A stretch of 48,843 nucleotides of DNA, taken from NCBI GenBank assembly GCA_003640385.1, contig RCAB01000453.1:1-48843 (forward strand). Reading direction: 5' to 3'. Shown here piece after piece: positions 1 to 12,000 of this stretch; position 1 is the first letter of the stretch, and each line of letters begins with the position of its first letter. The stretch is from Setaria digitata. Taxonomy: Eukaryota > Nematoda > Chromadorea > Rhabditida > Setariidae. The notes beneath the pieces are model-generated. The model was not told the DNA's origin. It searched no databases and was given only the letters and a program-made list of their open reading frames with translations. The translations under genes and the position numbers were made by a program.

Positions 1-39
1 CTTCAAAAGTTCAAAAGTTCAAAAGTCTACCATGAAGAT

Positions 40-128
40 ATATATATATATATCTTATATCTCTATATATATATATATATATATATCTTATATATATATA
101 GAAAATATATATATATATATATATATAG
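40..128. repeat. (TA)n microsatellite
   Basis: Nearly continuous TA dinucleotides broken by TCTTATATC-type interruptions; self-complementary and capable of cruciforms. Confidence 0.95.
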
Positions 129-3128
129 TGATGGCATTATTCGTCATTGATTTCTCAAGATGTTAGCGAGAAATGAAATTCAGATTTTCCTTTCCAAAAA
201 GAAAGCCATCATAAATTAAAAAATATTGGATAAAGTGAGTTATTGGAGAGGAATTAAATTTCTCATAAATTTGATTAACATTACAAAATGTCAACCAAAC
301 TTTTCGTTCAATAAAATCAAAAGGAACCATTAGTTTTATGATATAAATAAACATACTTTTATTTATTTTTTCTTCATATGAATTACTGACCGTTAGGTAC
401 TTTTAGGAAGGTTTAAATGAGAAAATTTATGCCAATATAATTTCAACAGAATTCATGCCAATTTTAAAGCGACTTAAGTAAAGTTGTCGAAAGTTAAATT
501 ATCTTGAAAGAGACATTTCGCTTCTAAATAAATTTCAAATCACGAAGACTGTAATGAAATTAATTCTACTTATTTAAATTTCCAAAGAAAGGAAAAAAAA
601 AAGAAATGAAGCGATTTGAGTATGCTTCCATTTATTTGTTATCATTTGCAAAAATGAAATGATACGATACTTTGATGTCGTTAATTTCTTAATGAAATGT
701 AAGAATATTTAAATGAAATGCTTTTCAGCAACCAAAAAACTAACTGTCATTCTGTGCTAAAGATGGGACAAACAGTGAGAAATAAAAATCAGTACAAATA
801 AAATAAAAGTTATTCTTTGATTGCTGAAAAGATAAAAGTAAATAGTTCATGTAATTTTATCATTTGTTAGCTTGATTATCATTTATCAATTGGATCATCT
901 GATAATTTTTGGCTGTCCCATTTATACAAACCTATGATTAATTGAAGTTGTTGTTATTTTTCTAAACGTAAGCTTCAGAAAATCGAATATTCAATCTAAA
1001 TACACCTTTTTTTTTGAATTAAGTTAACAAAAGGAAAAAAAAAATGAGAAAAACGAATGTTTAAAAAAAACTCAAACGTTTAGCTAAAAAATTTTTATCT
1101 TAAATAAATAATAATATATTTAAATGAACAAAAGAAATGTGAACTGCATGGAAATATTTAGTAAATGATAAAGAAAGCTGGAGGAAAAGAAACAAAAATA
1201 AGTTCAAAAAGTGAAAAGAATTTAAAGTTATAAAAGGGTACTTTTCGAAATTTTAAAAAATGACACTTTTGCAGAATTTAATTCATTGTTGAACAGAATT
1301 TCAAAGATTCAAATTTGCGAAAAGATAGAATGGAAATGGAAAGAATATTTCCTTTGCAACCGGAACAACTGTTAGCTATGCTTAGATGGTGGATGAATCG
1401 TTGTAATCGTTGGATCACAGCTAAATGTCCCTTTTTTTTCTCTCTAATATTTACTCAAGAATTCGAGATTATTTCGGAAAGTAATCAGTCCAACAGTTAC
1501 AATAATAATAATAATTAAAGATAATTAAAACTCGAAAAATCCACAGGTATTGATGATGAAAAGTGAAATTAAAATTGGAAGTTAAATCATCCTTCAATAC
1601 AAATAAAAATCTTTTCAGTGAACGATGAACGCTTTTTTTTTTCTGAAACAAACGCAAAAAGTTTGATTTCAGCGATTTCTTCTTTGTGCTGCTGCATAAT
1701 TTATAGTGGCAGTTGACAAATTTCTTTTTCTTTTTTTTTTTTTCTTTTTTTTTCCGAAATAAAAATAATTAGTTGAAATAAAAGGATGATAGAAAGCTAA
1801 GAGACAGTTGGAAATAGAGTAAGTAAGTAACACTACAGGAATACTATAGCAGAAGAAGAAATTTCATAAAAACTAAGGAAATTTTAAAGCAAAAGAGAAA
1901 GAAAAAATAGAGAGGGCGATTTAGGATGAAATGAAATAGTATGAAAAAGTACAACTAAAAAGTGCGGAAAGGATTTAAAAAGAATGCATTTTTTTTTTTC
2001 GCAAATTTAAAGGAAAAAAAAACGAGCCAAAAAGTAATTTGTTAGGGCTTTTTTTTTTTTTTTGCCTTTTTATTTGCTCATTTACTTATTGTGTGCATAA
2101 CAAGTTCAAAACTACTTTTTTTTTCCACTTAATTAATTAAGTTAATTTCTCTGCCTATTTCTCCTATATTTTTATTACAATAATATGTCTATTAGTTAAT
2201 TCAATTAATTGAAAGGAGTATTATTTGGTACAGTGAAAGACAAAATTTAAACAGTAAATCTTCTCAATTTTATTTAATACATGAGCAGAGTGAAAATTTC
2301 AGAAATTTATTCGATGTGTGGTGTATTTGCAAAAAATCTTCTTTCCTATTAAAAAATTTTTGAACTTCCATAGACAGAAATGAAAATTCAAGCACTAGAA
2401 GTGTTTTAAACAGTTTTAAATTGATCGCAAAGATTGCAAAAGTTAAAATTGCTAGAAAAAGGTGATGAAAAGACGAGCTTTTCGGTAGGATATATAAGTT
2501 ATGAAAATATTTCCTTTAATTGCATTCATCATGGTGGAGTAATTAACGGCAAAAAATTCTACGTGATTTAAAAAATTTAAAAAAAAAAAAAGGTGGAAAA
2601 AGTTGCACTGTTGAAAAAAGACAAAAGAATAAAAGGAAAAAAGAAAATAATCTTTTGTCAATAAATTTGACAAAAAAGATAAAAAGAAATGGTTGTTGAA
2701 TAAATTTTACTTCCTTCAACTATTTAAAAAGAATTAGTTCACAGTTTCAACAGATTTAAAAGCCAAAAATTAAAAATAAATAAATAAATAAAATATGAGT
2801 ACAATTAAAGTAAAAAAAAAAAAAAACGAATGACAGTAATTGTCACATTTTGTGAATTAAAAATTGAATTTGTAACAAATTTGAAAGCAAAAATAAAAGA
2901 AAAAAACGAAACATAAATGCAATTAAAGTAAAAAAAAAAAACATGTGTTAATAATTATGACATTACGAGGACTGAAAATTTAAAAAAAAATGGGAGAAAA
3001 AAAAACAAAGCGATATTATTTTTCAGCACATTTGTTTTTTTTTTTTTTTTTTTAACGACTTAATTTTGAAGTGAAATTTATCGCTACAGAATTATTTTCG
3101 ATAATACGTACAAATTAATAAAAATAAT
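129..3128. other. AT-rich intergenic/intronic stretch
   Basis: Apart from the island at 1304-1402 and a weak exon-like 729-774 (after CTTTTCAG, before GTGAGA), only homopolymer A/T runs and short frames are visible. Confidence 0.6.
1304..1402 (+). CDS. Exon-like island, product unknown
   Basis: The frame opens after GTTGAACAG and can stop at donor-like GTAATC; without splicing it reads on to a TAA near 1516. Pieces read MEMERIFPLQPEQLLAMLR then WWMNR, rich in Met, Arg and Trp and unlike translated AT-rich spacer. GC is well above the flanks. The opposite strand is also open, so coding strand and reality are uncertain. I recognise no family. Confidence 0.22.
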
Positions 3129-3389
3129 TTAATGAAATATAAAATAATTTAATGAAATTAATAAAATAAACAGCAGTGGCATAATAAATGTGCTAAGTAA
3201 TGGTATCCATTTTTCCGGTTCATCTTTTCCGCTCCCGTAGCTCTCCCGATTTCCCCGTTTCTTGCTCCGTAATTTGCCAGTGATATCTCTAGGAATTATT
3301 AGGATAACTAGGGCAGTGGCATTGTGGATGCATAATTTTACAGAGATTGTCCGAAATTTCAAAATTTTCATTTCCTTATTTCCATGCAT
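3129..3389 (-). CDS. Candidate small membrane/hypothetical ORF, 86 aa
   Basis: An ATG-led minus-strand frame crosses a GC-rich island (about 3200-3320, near half G+C in a 70%-plus AT region). The middle reads GKLRSKKRGNRESYGSGKDE, strongly basic, then KWIPLL and a hydrophobic Ile/Leu/Phe C-terminal segment of roughly 20 residues that could span a membrane. The plus strand is interrupted by stops. No family recognised. It might be one exon of a larger gene or a conserved non-coding element. Confidence 0.3.
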   Translation of the reverse strand: MHGNKEMKILKFRTISVKLCIHNATALVILIIPRDITGKLRSKKRGNRESYGSGKDEPEKWIPLLSTFIMPLLFILLISLNYFIFH

Positions 3390-3576
3390 TGATTAGAAAT
3401 GATTAACAGAAATATTTCAGAAGTAAACATGATAAGACTTTTACCATTTCTTTTTTTATCTTTCTCTAATAATTGTATGATTTTTGAATTCTCTCCCAAT
3501 TAAATAATATCAGTAACTTTTCATCACCAATTTTAGCATTTCTTCAAAGAGTAAACAATGCTAAGAGGATGACTGC

Positions 3577-3628
3577 TATCACCACTGTTATCACTGAAAA
3601 ATATTTGCAGCTGTTTGTGGTGATAACA
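3577..3628. repeat. Overlapping competing inverted repeats
   Basis: TATCACCAC (3577-3585) pairs with GTGGTGATA (3617-3625). The adjacent TGTTATCAC (3586-3594) pairs with the overlapping GTGATAACA (3620-3628). Both are perfect 9-bp stems sharing one right arm. Confidence 0.7.
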
Positions 3629-3648
3629 CCAATTTTTGTATACTTTAG

Positions 3649-3753
3649 TGCAAAATAACAAATGCCATCCGCTGTGCAATATAATGATATCTTATCAAAA
3701 GCAACTATTCGCTGCAGATTCTGATAACAGAATGTTCATGAGAGATGTAAAAT
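3649..3753 (+). CDS. Exon-like segment, product unknown
   Basis: The segment is bounded by ATACTTTAG and a strong T|GTAAGAAAG donor, 105 nt, phase 1 in and phase 1 out. It translates with pieces NNKCHPLCNIMISYQKQ and DSDNRMFMRDVK, which contain two Cys and balanced charge. The frame stays open past the donor to TGA near 3826. No partner exon could be linked in phase with confidence, so this is an isolated candidate. Confidence 0.28.
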
Positions 3754-4439
3754 GTAAGAAAGATGGAATAATTAGCATAGACAATACTCTCGTTCAAGGA
3801 CGGTACAGTAACAAATATTCAGTATGAAATAACAATGATTAATTAATTACACCTGGGGCTATTCATTAACGCCAACGGCTAACTACCAATGCATTGTTTC
3901 GGACAGCACTGGCTGTGATGAACTAACACATCAAGCCTGTTTGCTATTGTTATGCTTGAGGGTAAATAAATTGTACGTACTATCACTATAAGTTGTCAAA
4001 TAAGTCTAGTTTTTCGCTTACATATACACACAATTCACCTCGACAGAGATGCGAAGAGTAAATAGCTCAGAATCTGTCACACAGACTAACTAAGCAAGTT
4101 GACATGGTGGATCAAACAAGAATGAGACACTGATTTTGCTTCGTGATTAAAGGACTATTTGAGAGTGGTGTACGAAACATTCTAAACTCAATTAATATCA
4201 CAGGAAAAAAGAAGGAAAATGATGACATTTATTTGAATTAGTTTAGAACTACTGATTCGATCCGATCCAACCCAATCCGTATCAAAGGTCATGAGAAAGT
4301 TGATGAGAAGTGTCAGTTTGTGACATGTCACTGTGCATGTGTTTGTTTGTGTGATCAAATACTTCTCACACGTGACAAAGTGATAATAACAAAGGGAGAA
4401 TGATAACAAATTACGTTATCAACGAACAAAATACGAGAA

Positions 4440-4990
4440 CACACGTGAACTGCGAACCATTGCGTCGCTCGCGTCGAAGCTACGTGGATGAATCGATCAG
4501 AACGCATAGTAATATGCAAAAGTTTGTGTATTTAAGCAAATTTCATTTCACGAAGAGTCTATGAGCATTGTTCAGGAGCAAACACACACACACAGACACA
4601 ACTGTCAGTGTGTCCTCGATGGTGTCTGTCTGTCTGTGTATGTGTGTCTGTCTGTGTGTACACGTGTATGTGTCTGGAGGTACACGTGTGTGTGAGGATG
4701 AATAGAACGGATGTGGCAAGAGGAAAGGCAAGGCAGCAGTGCTAGCTGTGAGTGTCGAGAGAGTTGAGGAAATCGCGGAAGTTGCAAGAGCGGGGGAACC
4801 GGAGGAGCAGTTAGAGAAGTGCAGGGAGCGGAGGATTTGAGGAGTTCCGAGAGCACGGGAATCCATCTGTCTCCGGAGAGTGAGACGGAATCGAGGTGTT
4901 CAGGGAGCGGGGATTCTAGGAGTGGGATGAAGTTGACGACAACGATGACGACGACAACGAACGACGACGACGACGATGACGGGAAGTAGT
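4440..4990 (+). promoter_or_regulatory. CpG- and purine-rich promoter/5'UTR-like island
   Basis: This is among the most GC-rich parts of the window. It begins with CpG-dense DNA (GCGTCGCTCGCGTCGAAG near 4462) and E-box palindromes CACGTG (4369 and 4442 area). It continues through (CA)n/(GT)n tracts at about 4582-4695, then a purine-rich strand and a GAC/GAT-rich run ending near 4986. Minus-strand frames across it (4543-4866) are low-complexity and doubtful. A plausible role is promoter plus 5' leader of a plus-strand gene whose exons I cannot connect. Confidence 0.35.
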
Positions 4991-5078
4991 AATGGAAGCA
5001 ACCACCATTATTGATATTGCAAATGTTTCATTCCTTTTCTTAGCTTTCTATCTCTCTCCTTCAGCTGCACTAATTGTT

Positions 5079-5258
5079 GCCATTACTACTACTATCGTCA
5101 TCGTCATTATCATTGTTAGCACTGCCATTACTACTACTATCGTCATCGTCATTATCATTGTTAGCACTGCCATTACTACTACTATCGTCATCGTCATTAT
5201 CATTGTTAGCACTGCCATTACTACTACTATCGTCATCGTCATTATCATTGTTAGCATT
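5079..5258. repeat. 45-bp minisatellite, four copies
   Basis: Four tandem 45-bp units start at 5079, 5124, 5169 and 5214. They are essentially identical; the last ends GCATT instead of GCACT. Each unit contains CATTACTACTACTATCGTC. The unit is a multiple of three and stop-free in several frames, so long frames on both strands are by-products. Confidence 0.97.
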
Positions 5259-5530
5259 GCTATTATCGTTGTTATTGTGTATTCCTTTTGTCTCTTGCAT
5301 GTCTATGTTGCTGTTATTACTGTTCTTACTGTTATTGTTGTTGTCATCATTATCATTATTATTAGACAGATTGCATTCGTATTTGACGTATGCTATTCAT
5401 TGATTCCTTATTCAAATGTCTCTTTTCGTAATCACTCTTTTTCCTTCTTTATCTGTCCGCTTCGACAAATGTCTACAATGTCCGTATCTGTGTCTGTCTG
5501 TCTCTGTACATAAGCAGAAAATTCGTAAAT

Positions 5531-5553
5531 GACATATATGACACATATATGTC
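5531..5553. repeat. Perfect inverted repeat, 9-bp arms
   Basis: Arms GACATATAT and ATATATGTC flank the 5-nt spacer GACAC. It lies 40 bp before a pair of AGGTCA half-sites. Confidence 0.85.
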
Positions 5554-5593
5554 AGTTCAATTCATCGTACATGTGACTTTTATGTCATAGGTT

Positions 5594-5611
5594 AGGTCAG
5601 ATCGTAGGTCA
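5594..5611 (+). promoter_or_regulatory. AGGTCA direct repeat (nuclear-receptor half-sites, spacing 6)
   Basis: Two exact AGGTCA hexamers at 5594-5599 and 5606-5611 are separated by GATCGT. Further AGGTTA/AGGTC-like half-sites lie either side (about 5589 and 5625). Nuclear receptors bind such hexamers; function here is inference. Confidence 0.35.
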
Positions 5612-5659
5612 GGCTAGATCAGATCAGGTCGAGTTGTGAGGAATTCGGATGCACTGAGT

Positions 5660-8021
5660 GACTGCATACCAGACGATATACAACGTACAGTAATGAGTAA
5701 TAATGAAGTTTTCGGAAATTATTTACTGACAAGAAATTCGCATTGTTTTGAGTAATGGATGTCCTATTCAAGATAATACATGAGGAAGAAGGATTCTATT
5801 TGATGACACAGGAGATGGAATGGACAGTAGTTATGTATCAATTAAAGTAATTATGAATCAATATACAGGTAAATTTTGTAACTGTTCGGTCAACTTGCAA
5901 TAACGTTATCAGCGTTCACTTCGACGCGTAAATTATGCGAAAAACCCTATCACAAATTGAAAGAGAAATGCTAGTAGGAAAAAAAAAATTATCAAATTGT
6001 TATACTTTTTTCTTTTCTTAAAGCGTACCATAATTGGCTTATCGATTTAATACATATTTTTAGAATGAAGGTTCAGTAGAAATAGTAAATTGAAGATTAA
6101 AATAAAATGGAATAAAAATTAAAACGATAATCTTGGTTGAAAATTTTTTCTTCTTTTTTTAACAAAGTCGAAATATCTTCCAAATGCTTTTGACTATAAT
6201 TCATTTCATACTTTCTAACGAAGTGTTCCACGTTAGTTATAGTTTGTTCATCTAACAAAATGTTGAAAGTTGCATAGTTTAGCTGTAGTGATATATTATG
6301 AGTGATATGTTATAAGATGTCGTAAATTTCCGTTGTAAAAAAATGAATTACAGTTATCATCGATATGAGTAATCGAAGAGAGGATTTGTTTTTTCTTAAA
6401 CAGATAATTAGTGATAATAAGAAACTGTTAATAGCGTCGTACTTGTCAAATCAACTGATAAATCCTAACGCAGAGTGCTTTCGTCTGGAATGTAACGGAC
6501 GTGTATGATTGATTGATTTGATTTGTACAGATTGTTCATGTGAAAGCGAATTTACATGATCAAGCCATTCACGTAAAAAGCATTAGCGTGATCCGTCCGT
6601 GATCAGGCTACTCCCGTCAAAGTGAGTGTAATCTGCTCAGGTCACTCTCGTGAAAATGGGATTTAGCGTGTTTGAAATATTTATTTCCGCTTAATTTTGT
6701 AGAAATTGTTACTAATTAATTTCAAAATAATCATTGCTAATTACAAATATGCATTCTTTAACTGACAAATGTAAACGTTAATCAAGTCCTGTTTCATTTT
6801 AGATAAAAGATCAAATTTGATGATGACAAAGTTAAAAGATTTGAAAGTGGAAATTTTTGAAAAGTTGACAAGTTCTCCAGTAGCACTTTAGCATCAAATT
6901 GTCCTAGATGTCACTGTATCATGGAAATAGCAGATAAATTGATGTTATCAGAAATTACGCATTGATAGCGACAAGTGTCATTATGCTTTCATCAAACGGA
7001 AAATACCTTGCCTAAAATTAAATATAAATTCTATAAGCGCCAAGTAACATTTTGATACTTAAATATTTAAAAAAAAAAAAGATAATGATCAATTGCGCTG
7101 TCTATATGCCACAACAGAACTACAACTGCCTCATCATTTCTGGATAAATTTTTATTTCCTTTTCCTGTATTAGTAGTTATCATGAATTGAATTCTTTTTA
7201 GTTGAAATGTTAAGGAAATGCAAAAAATAAATAAATAAATAAAAATAAAATGAAATAAAAAATAAAGACAAATTTGACATTCGAACTATTACATCTTTCA
7301 TTTAAACTATTAAAAAATTTTTATAAAAGTTGTTTCTTTCTTTTTTTCTTTTTCCTTTCATCTAAATTATTAATAGAATTTTTATGAATGAAAGGCAATT
7401 TCTATCAATGCGAAAAAAAAAAGTTGTTTTCTTGAGTATTCTAAATTATACATATCATGCAGAAGTTTCTGCTAGTTAATTTTCCATCCTGATAGCTTAT
7501 GCTTACTTTTTCAGATATGAAATATTTTAATTTAAAAGGAAAGAAAATTGGCTAATGAAAAAATAATTAGCAGCATTTTCAATAAGGTCGTTTTTCTTTT
7601 CTGTATTTGTTAGATAGGAGCATATATAAAATTGGAAATATTAAGTTTAAAAGTTAAATCATCAAAGATTAAAGATTACATGTTATTAATGATGTGCGAA
7701 ATTTTAATTTAAGATTTATCAAATTCGAAATGAGCTAAAGACATAGCAGCTGTGGACATTTTTTCCGAATTTCGAAACAGTTTTTTTTTTCTTTTTTTAA
7801 TTTGAGATGTTAACAATAATTGAGAATTCATTAGATTTGAAAAGGAATCAGAAAGATTAAGCATACTATTTAAAATCAGTGAATTAGGAATTAGATTTTT
7901 GTAAATAATTAAATTAGAAAGAATTTTGTTTGTCATCTGAAAGCTTAATATGAAGATTATTTATTAACATTTAAGTCATAAAAATAATATATACTTAATA
8001 GAATGTTTAAAGTCCGATACA
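5660..8021. other. Intergenic, no gene seen
   Basis: It contains the degenerate hairpin array at 6532-6672. Elsewhere AT-rich with poly-A/T runs; minus frame 7709-7936 is low-complexity. Confidence 0.55.
6532..6672. repeat. Degenerate tandem repeats of about 33-43 bp with hairpin arms
   Basis: Four diverged units lie at about 6532-6564, 6565-6607, 6608-6640 and 6641-6672. They share the pattern CRYGTgAAA, a short spacer, TTTAgcgTGATC. In unit 1 TCATGT pairs with ACATGA. In unit 2 the arms are TCACG and CGTGA, a matched change on both sides. Confidence 0.55.
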
Positions 8022-8068
8022 GTACTCTTCAAAATTATCATAGGGGTCGATTGTTAGAAAGCAGACAG
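8022..8068 (+). other. Weak exon-like segment
   Basis: It runs from a CCGATACAG acceptor-like site to CAG|GTATGAAGG, 46 nt, open in one frame (TLQNYHRGRLLESRQ). It is too short to stand alone. Confidence 0.15.
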
Positions 8069-8559
8069 GTATGAAGGTCACCAAATTCGAGGTACTATTA
8101 TATTATAGGAAGTTGCCCATTTTGTGTCATAGTGTCTTCTTGTGCCAACCGATGTGATGTATAAAAATAGACAGATAGATAGATAAATTTATAATGGAAG
8201 CTAAAAATTAAATTCTTCCAAAAAATTGGTGATAAACTTTTGAAATTAATTTAAAATGAACAAGGAGCAAAATAAATGACTGCTGCAATAATTTCATGCT
8301 TTAATGAATCCGTTCAAAGAAAAAAAAAAAAAAAAAATTATTGATAAAGAGGTATGTCAAGGAAATCAAAGAAGAAAAAAGTAGAGTGAAAAATTAATTT
8401 AGAAAAAAAAAGAAAACGATTTTTGAAGAGAATTTTTTTTAATTTAAACTATAGCTGTTAATAAAAAATAAAAGTAATGTTGATGTCTGCTGATGATAAC
8501 AATAATAATGTTGATAATGATGATAATTATGACGTCAATGATGATAATGATGACTGTCA

Positions 8560-9000
8560 ATCCTGGTGCTATTTTTCATCGTAAAGACAATGATGACCTC
8601 CGTATTTGGCTGTGACAGATGAATGTTACAAGGTCAAGTAACACATGTACGAAGTCTTCAGGTCATTCTTCAATACTTGCCATTATCAACATCATCATTG
8701 CACAATTTACAACAGATTGCTTCAGTGTCGGTATACCTTAAGCGAAGGGTAGAGCCTAGCACACACCTGTCTGTCTAATAATGATGATCTATTCTGAGAT
8801 GTCCTCAGTGCTAGGAACCAACCATCTCGATCCGATCCGATCTGATCCGATGACGATGAGGAACGACAACGATTAATGTGATCGTCACAGCTACGTGCGT
8901 CAGCCTACACGTGACCTTTCTTCTGTCTTCGTACGAAACGATTCCGTGCCATCTCCTTCCTTCAGCACGGTCATCGTCGGTTGATCGTTTTGCAGTCAAT
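8560..9000. promoter_or_regulatory. Conserved-looking non-coding island
   Basis: GC-rich relative to flanks, with CpGs, ACGTG boxes near 8890-8915 and an iterated GATCCGATC/GATCTGATCC motif at 8828-8852. CGATCCGATCC (8828-8838) also occurs at 4258-4268. Frames are short (minus 8811-8999, low-complexity), so a regulatory or UTR role is more likely than coding. Confidence 0.3.
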
Positions 9001-12000
9001 AAAAAACGGAAGAAATGGATTTGACAAATTAAAAGAAAAAAAAAGTGAAAAACAAATTTTAAAAATTCATTTCATATTGAAAAAAGTGGAAAATAAAAAA
9101 GCAAATATCTCTGTTAAATCCATTTCAGTTCATAATTTCAATTTTTAATACTATATTAATACTTAATTACTTCATATTTCATTCATTGCATTTATACGAT
9201 GAAAACATTAAACGTTTAATATAATAGGCCTGAATGAAATTGAATAAATGTACAAAAGGAGCAAGAGATGGATAAAAGGAGAGAAATGAGCGAAAACGAT
9301 AATGGAATTAAATTAACTACTAATAGTAACTTGAATACTTCTTTGAAATATTGAATATTAAAAATAATTATAATTTCATTCTATATGCAAATAATGTATT
9401 TTAGGTCTACCAATAGCAATACTGTACAAATCACTGTAACTTCTTAATTAAGAGATGGTAATTAATTAAGAATTTTTAATTCGGAATTTAAAAATAAAAA
9501 ATGTTTTTTTTTTTTCTCTGCCTGTCTCTTTCAGAATAATTTATTTCATTTCTTTTCATTTACTGTTTAAGAGTGGTAATAAAAGAGAAAAATTCATAGA
9601 TTTTCGTTAATAGAGTAAATGATTTTGTATAATAAATTTAAATGCATAAAATGAATTATGATTCTCTTTTCTTCAATTTAGAAGCTTTCTGCCGAGAAAA
9701 ATATTTCTAGAATATCATTGGCCATTTATCATTATTATCAGTTAAGAAGATGTATTTATTATAAACAGTTACAAAATATTATTGTTTCCAATCAATCCTA
9801 TGATACTTTCTAAATAATCAAATTCAAGGATTTGATGAAATTTCAATTTCCAATTTGTTTGTATAATAAAATCAGCTGAAAAGACACACAGAGAGAGAGA
9901 GAGAAAGAGATAAGGGAAAAAGAACTCTGAAACATTTTAGTATTGAGAAACACCTAATCTATCATCGATTTATTCTAATTATTTGATTAATAATTAATTG
10001 CTAATAATAGCTATACCTTTTAGAAATGGTTTTGTATTAATGTTGCTATTTATTTCTATCCCACAATGATTTATTTCTCTGGCACTTAAATGAACTGAAA
10101 AAAAAAATGAAAATTAAATAGCAGTGGTAAATTCAAATTGCAAAAATGAAATGAATTTACAAGAAATTACTAAAGGAATAATTGCTTCTAAATTAACAAA
10201 TTCTCTTTGTGTTTCCAAACAATTCATTTTTTTTTAACTGTTTGTTTAACTGTTAATTTGGAAAATTTTCAAATTAGCAAAAAGAATGAAAAATTTTAAC
10301 GAATTTGTAATAAAATTGTAACAAATCGTTCAAAACAAAAGTGGAAGCTTCAGCGAAGCACACATTCAATCATTACCATTCCAATCTTTTTTCAATTTTT
10401 CAACAACAAATTCTATCGTCGTTTTCAAAAAAAAAAAAAGAAAGAAAGAAAGAAAAAAGTAAAAAATAAAAATAAATAATAAAAAAATAAGTTTGCAAAT
10501 AAAAAAAAAAAAAAACCAATCGGTGATAATTTCTTTTTCTTGATGAAATGAACTTTCATTTTACCTCTTCATTTTCTCTTTTGTTGTATGAGAAAAAAAA
10601 AACTTTCCAGTTTCTTTGTATGCCTTTTATTGTCTATGTGTAAAAGAAGGTAAAAACTGACAAATTCAAGGTTATTCCATTTTTGAAAATGTTATACCAC
10701 AAAAGACAAATGGGATGTTGAAGCATTTATCATTTCCATTGATGGCAGGTTAATAAATTTTAGTTAAGATAAAACTGAAGGACAAAATGCTTAATGATTA
10801 AATTATAGTATCATTGAAATTATCACTTAATCATTGAGGAATTTCATCACTACCATCAATCATTACAGCAAAAACAAAGAGAGAAAAAAAAAAGAGGTGG
10901 TAAATAATAACAAAAAAACAAAAGAGGCTAATTTTTATTTTCATTTTTTTTTTTTCCTCTTTTAAATAAATAAATCAATCAATCAGTGTTGTTTGTTAAT
11001 TAGTTCGTTAGTTAGTTAGTTAGTCTTTCTCTTTTACATTTTTAAATTTCACAAAAATTTCAAAAGTTATTTATTTATTTATTATTTTTTTCTATTTTTT
11101 TTTTCGTAATTTTTACATTTTAAACAGAGAAACCAGCAACCGGATTGTAAAACACTGATTGGAAAAAGAGGAGAAAAGAGTGAGGAAAGTTTGAAACGGA
11201 AATGAATTTATCAACAAAATGATAGTCCTACTTTTGTGCTTAGTCAAAAAAAAAAAAAATCTGTTAGACTAGTTTGCACTTCCATACTGATAACTTTATC
11301 ATAATTCGTAGCACGCAGCTATTAATTTTCTAAAAAGTACTAAATTGAACAGTTTAGCTTTGTTCCTCCTTTCCTTTGATAGAGTCCAAAAAGCCATCCA
11401 TCGTCTCTTTTTTTTTTTTTTCTTTGTTTTCGATTTATTCGAAATTATTGAAATTTATTTGGCTAAAATTTTGAATAAATAGCACTTTTGTTTTCTAATT
11501 AATTAAGAGCAAATTAATTATGTGAGAAAAGAATGTAGCAGGCAAAGAAATTATCATTATTCAAAGGTTTAATTTAGCAAAAATAATATTTTCAATAAAA
11601 TTACAATTTACAAAAAGTAAAGAGCATTAGGAAAGCATTTAATTTTGTCATAATTTCTCTCTTCTCTTAAAGACAAGATGAAACAATAGTAATAATAATG
11701 ATAATTAATAAATAATAGTAATAAATTAAATGAATTTTTTAATTTCTTGAAAAATTTACAACTTAAATGAATAAAGAAATGTATAAAAAGAGATAGCAAA
11801 GAGGAATGAATTTTAATAGCAGCTGTTCATCACAGCTTATCTAAAATCATTTTCGCTACAATTGCAACGCAAGTTCAACGATTACAAAAACTCTCTAAAC
11901 TAAGTTTAGGAGCTTAGACTCTAGACTCTACTCTCTAATTGCCCCACTCTCACATTTCATTACATCATTTCCATTCACATTCATTCAGGACCAAATCCTT

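Noticed and set aside
4543..4866. Minus-strand 107-codon frame
   Set aside because: Translation is Thr/His repeats from CA/GT microsatellites and Ser/Leu runs; composition explained by a promoter or UTR island.
4992..5513. Plus-strand 173-codon hydrophobic frame (Ile/Val/Thr repeats)
   Set aside because: Produced by the stop-free 45-bp minisatellite; overlapping frames on both strands are equally open.
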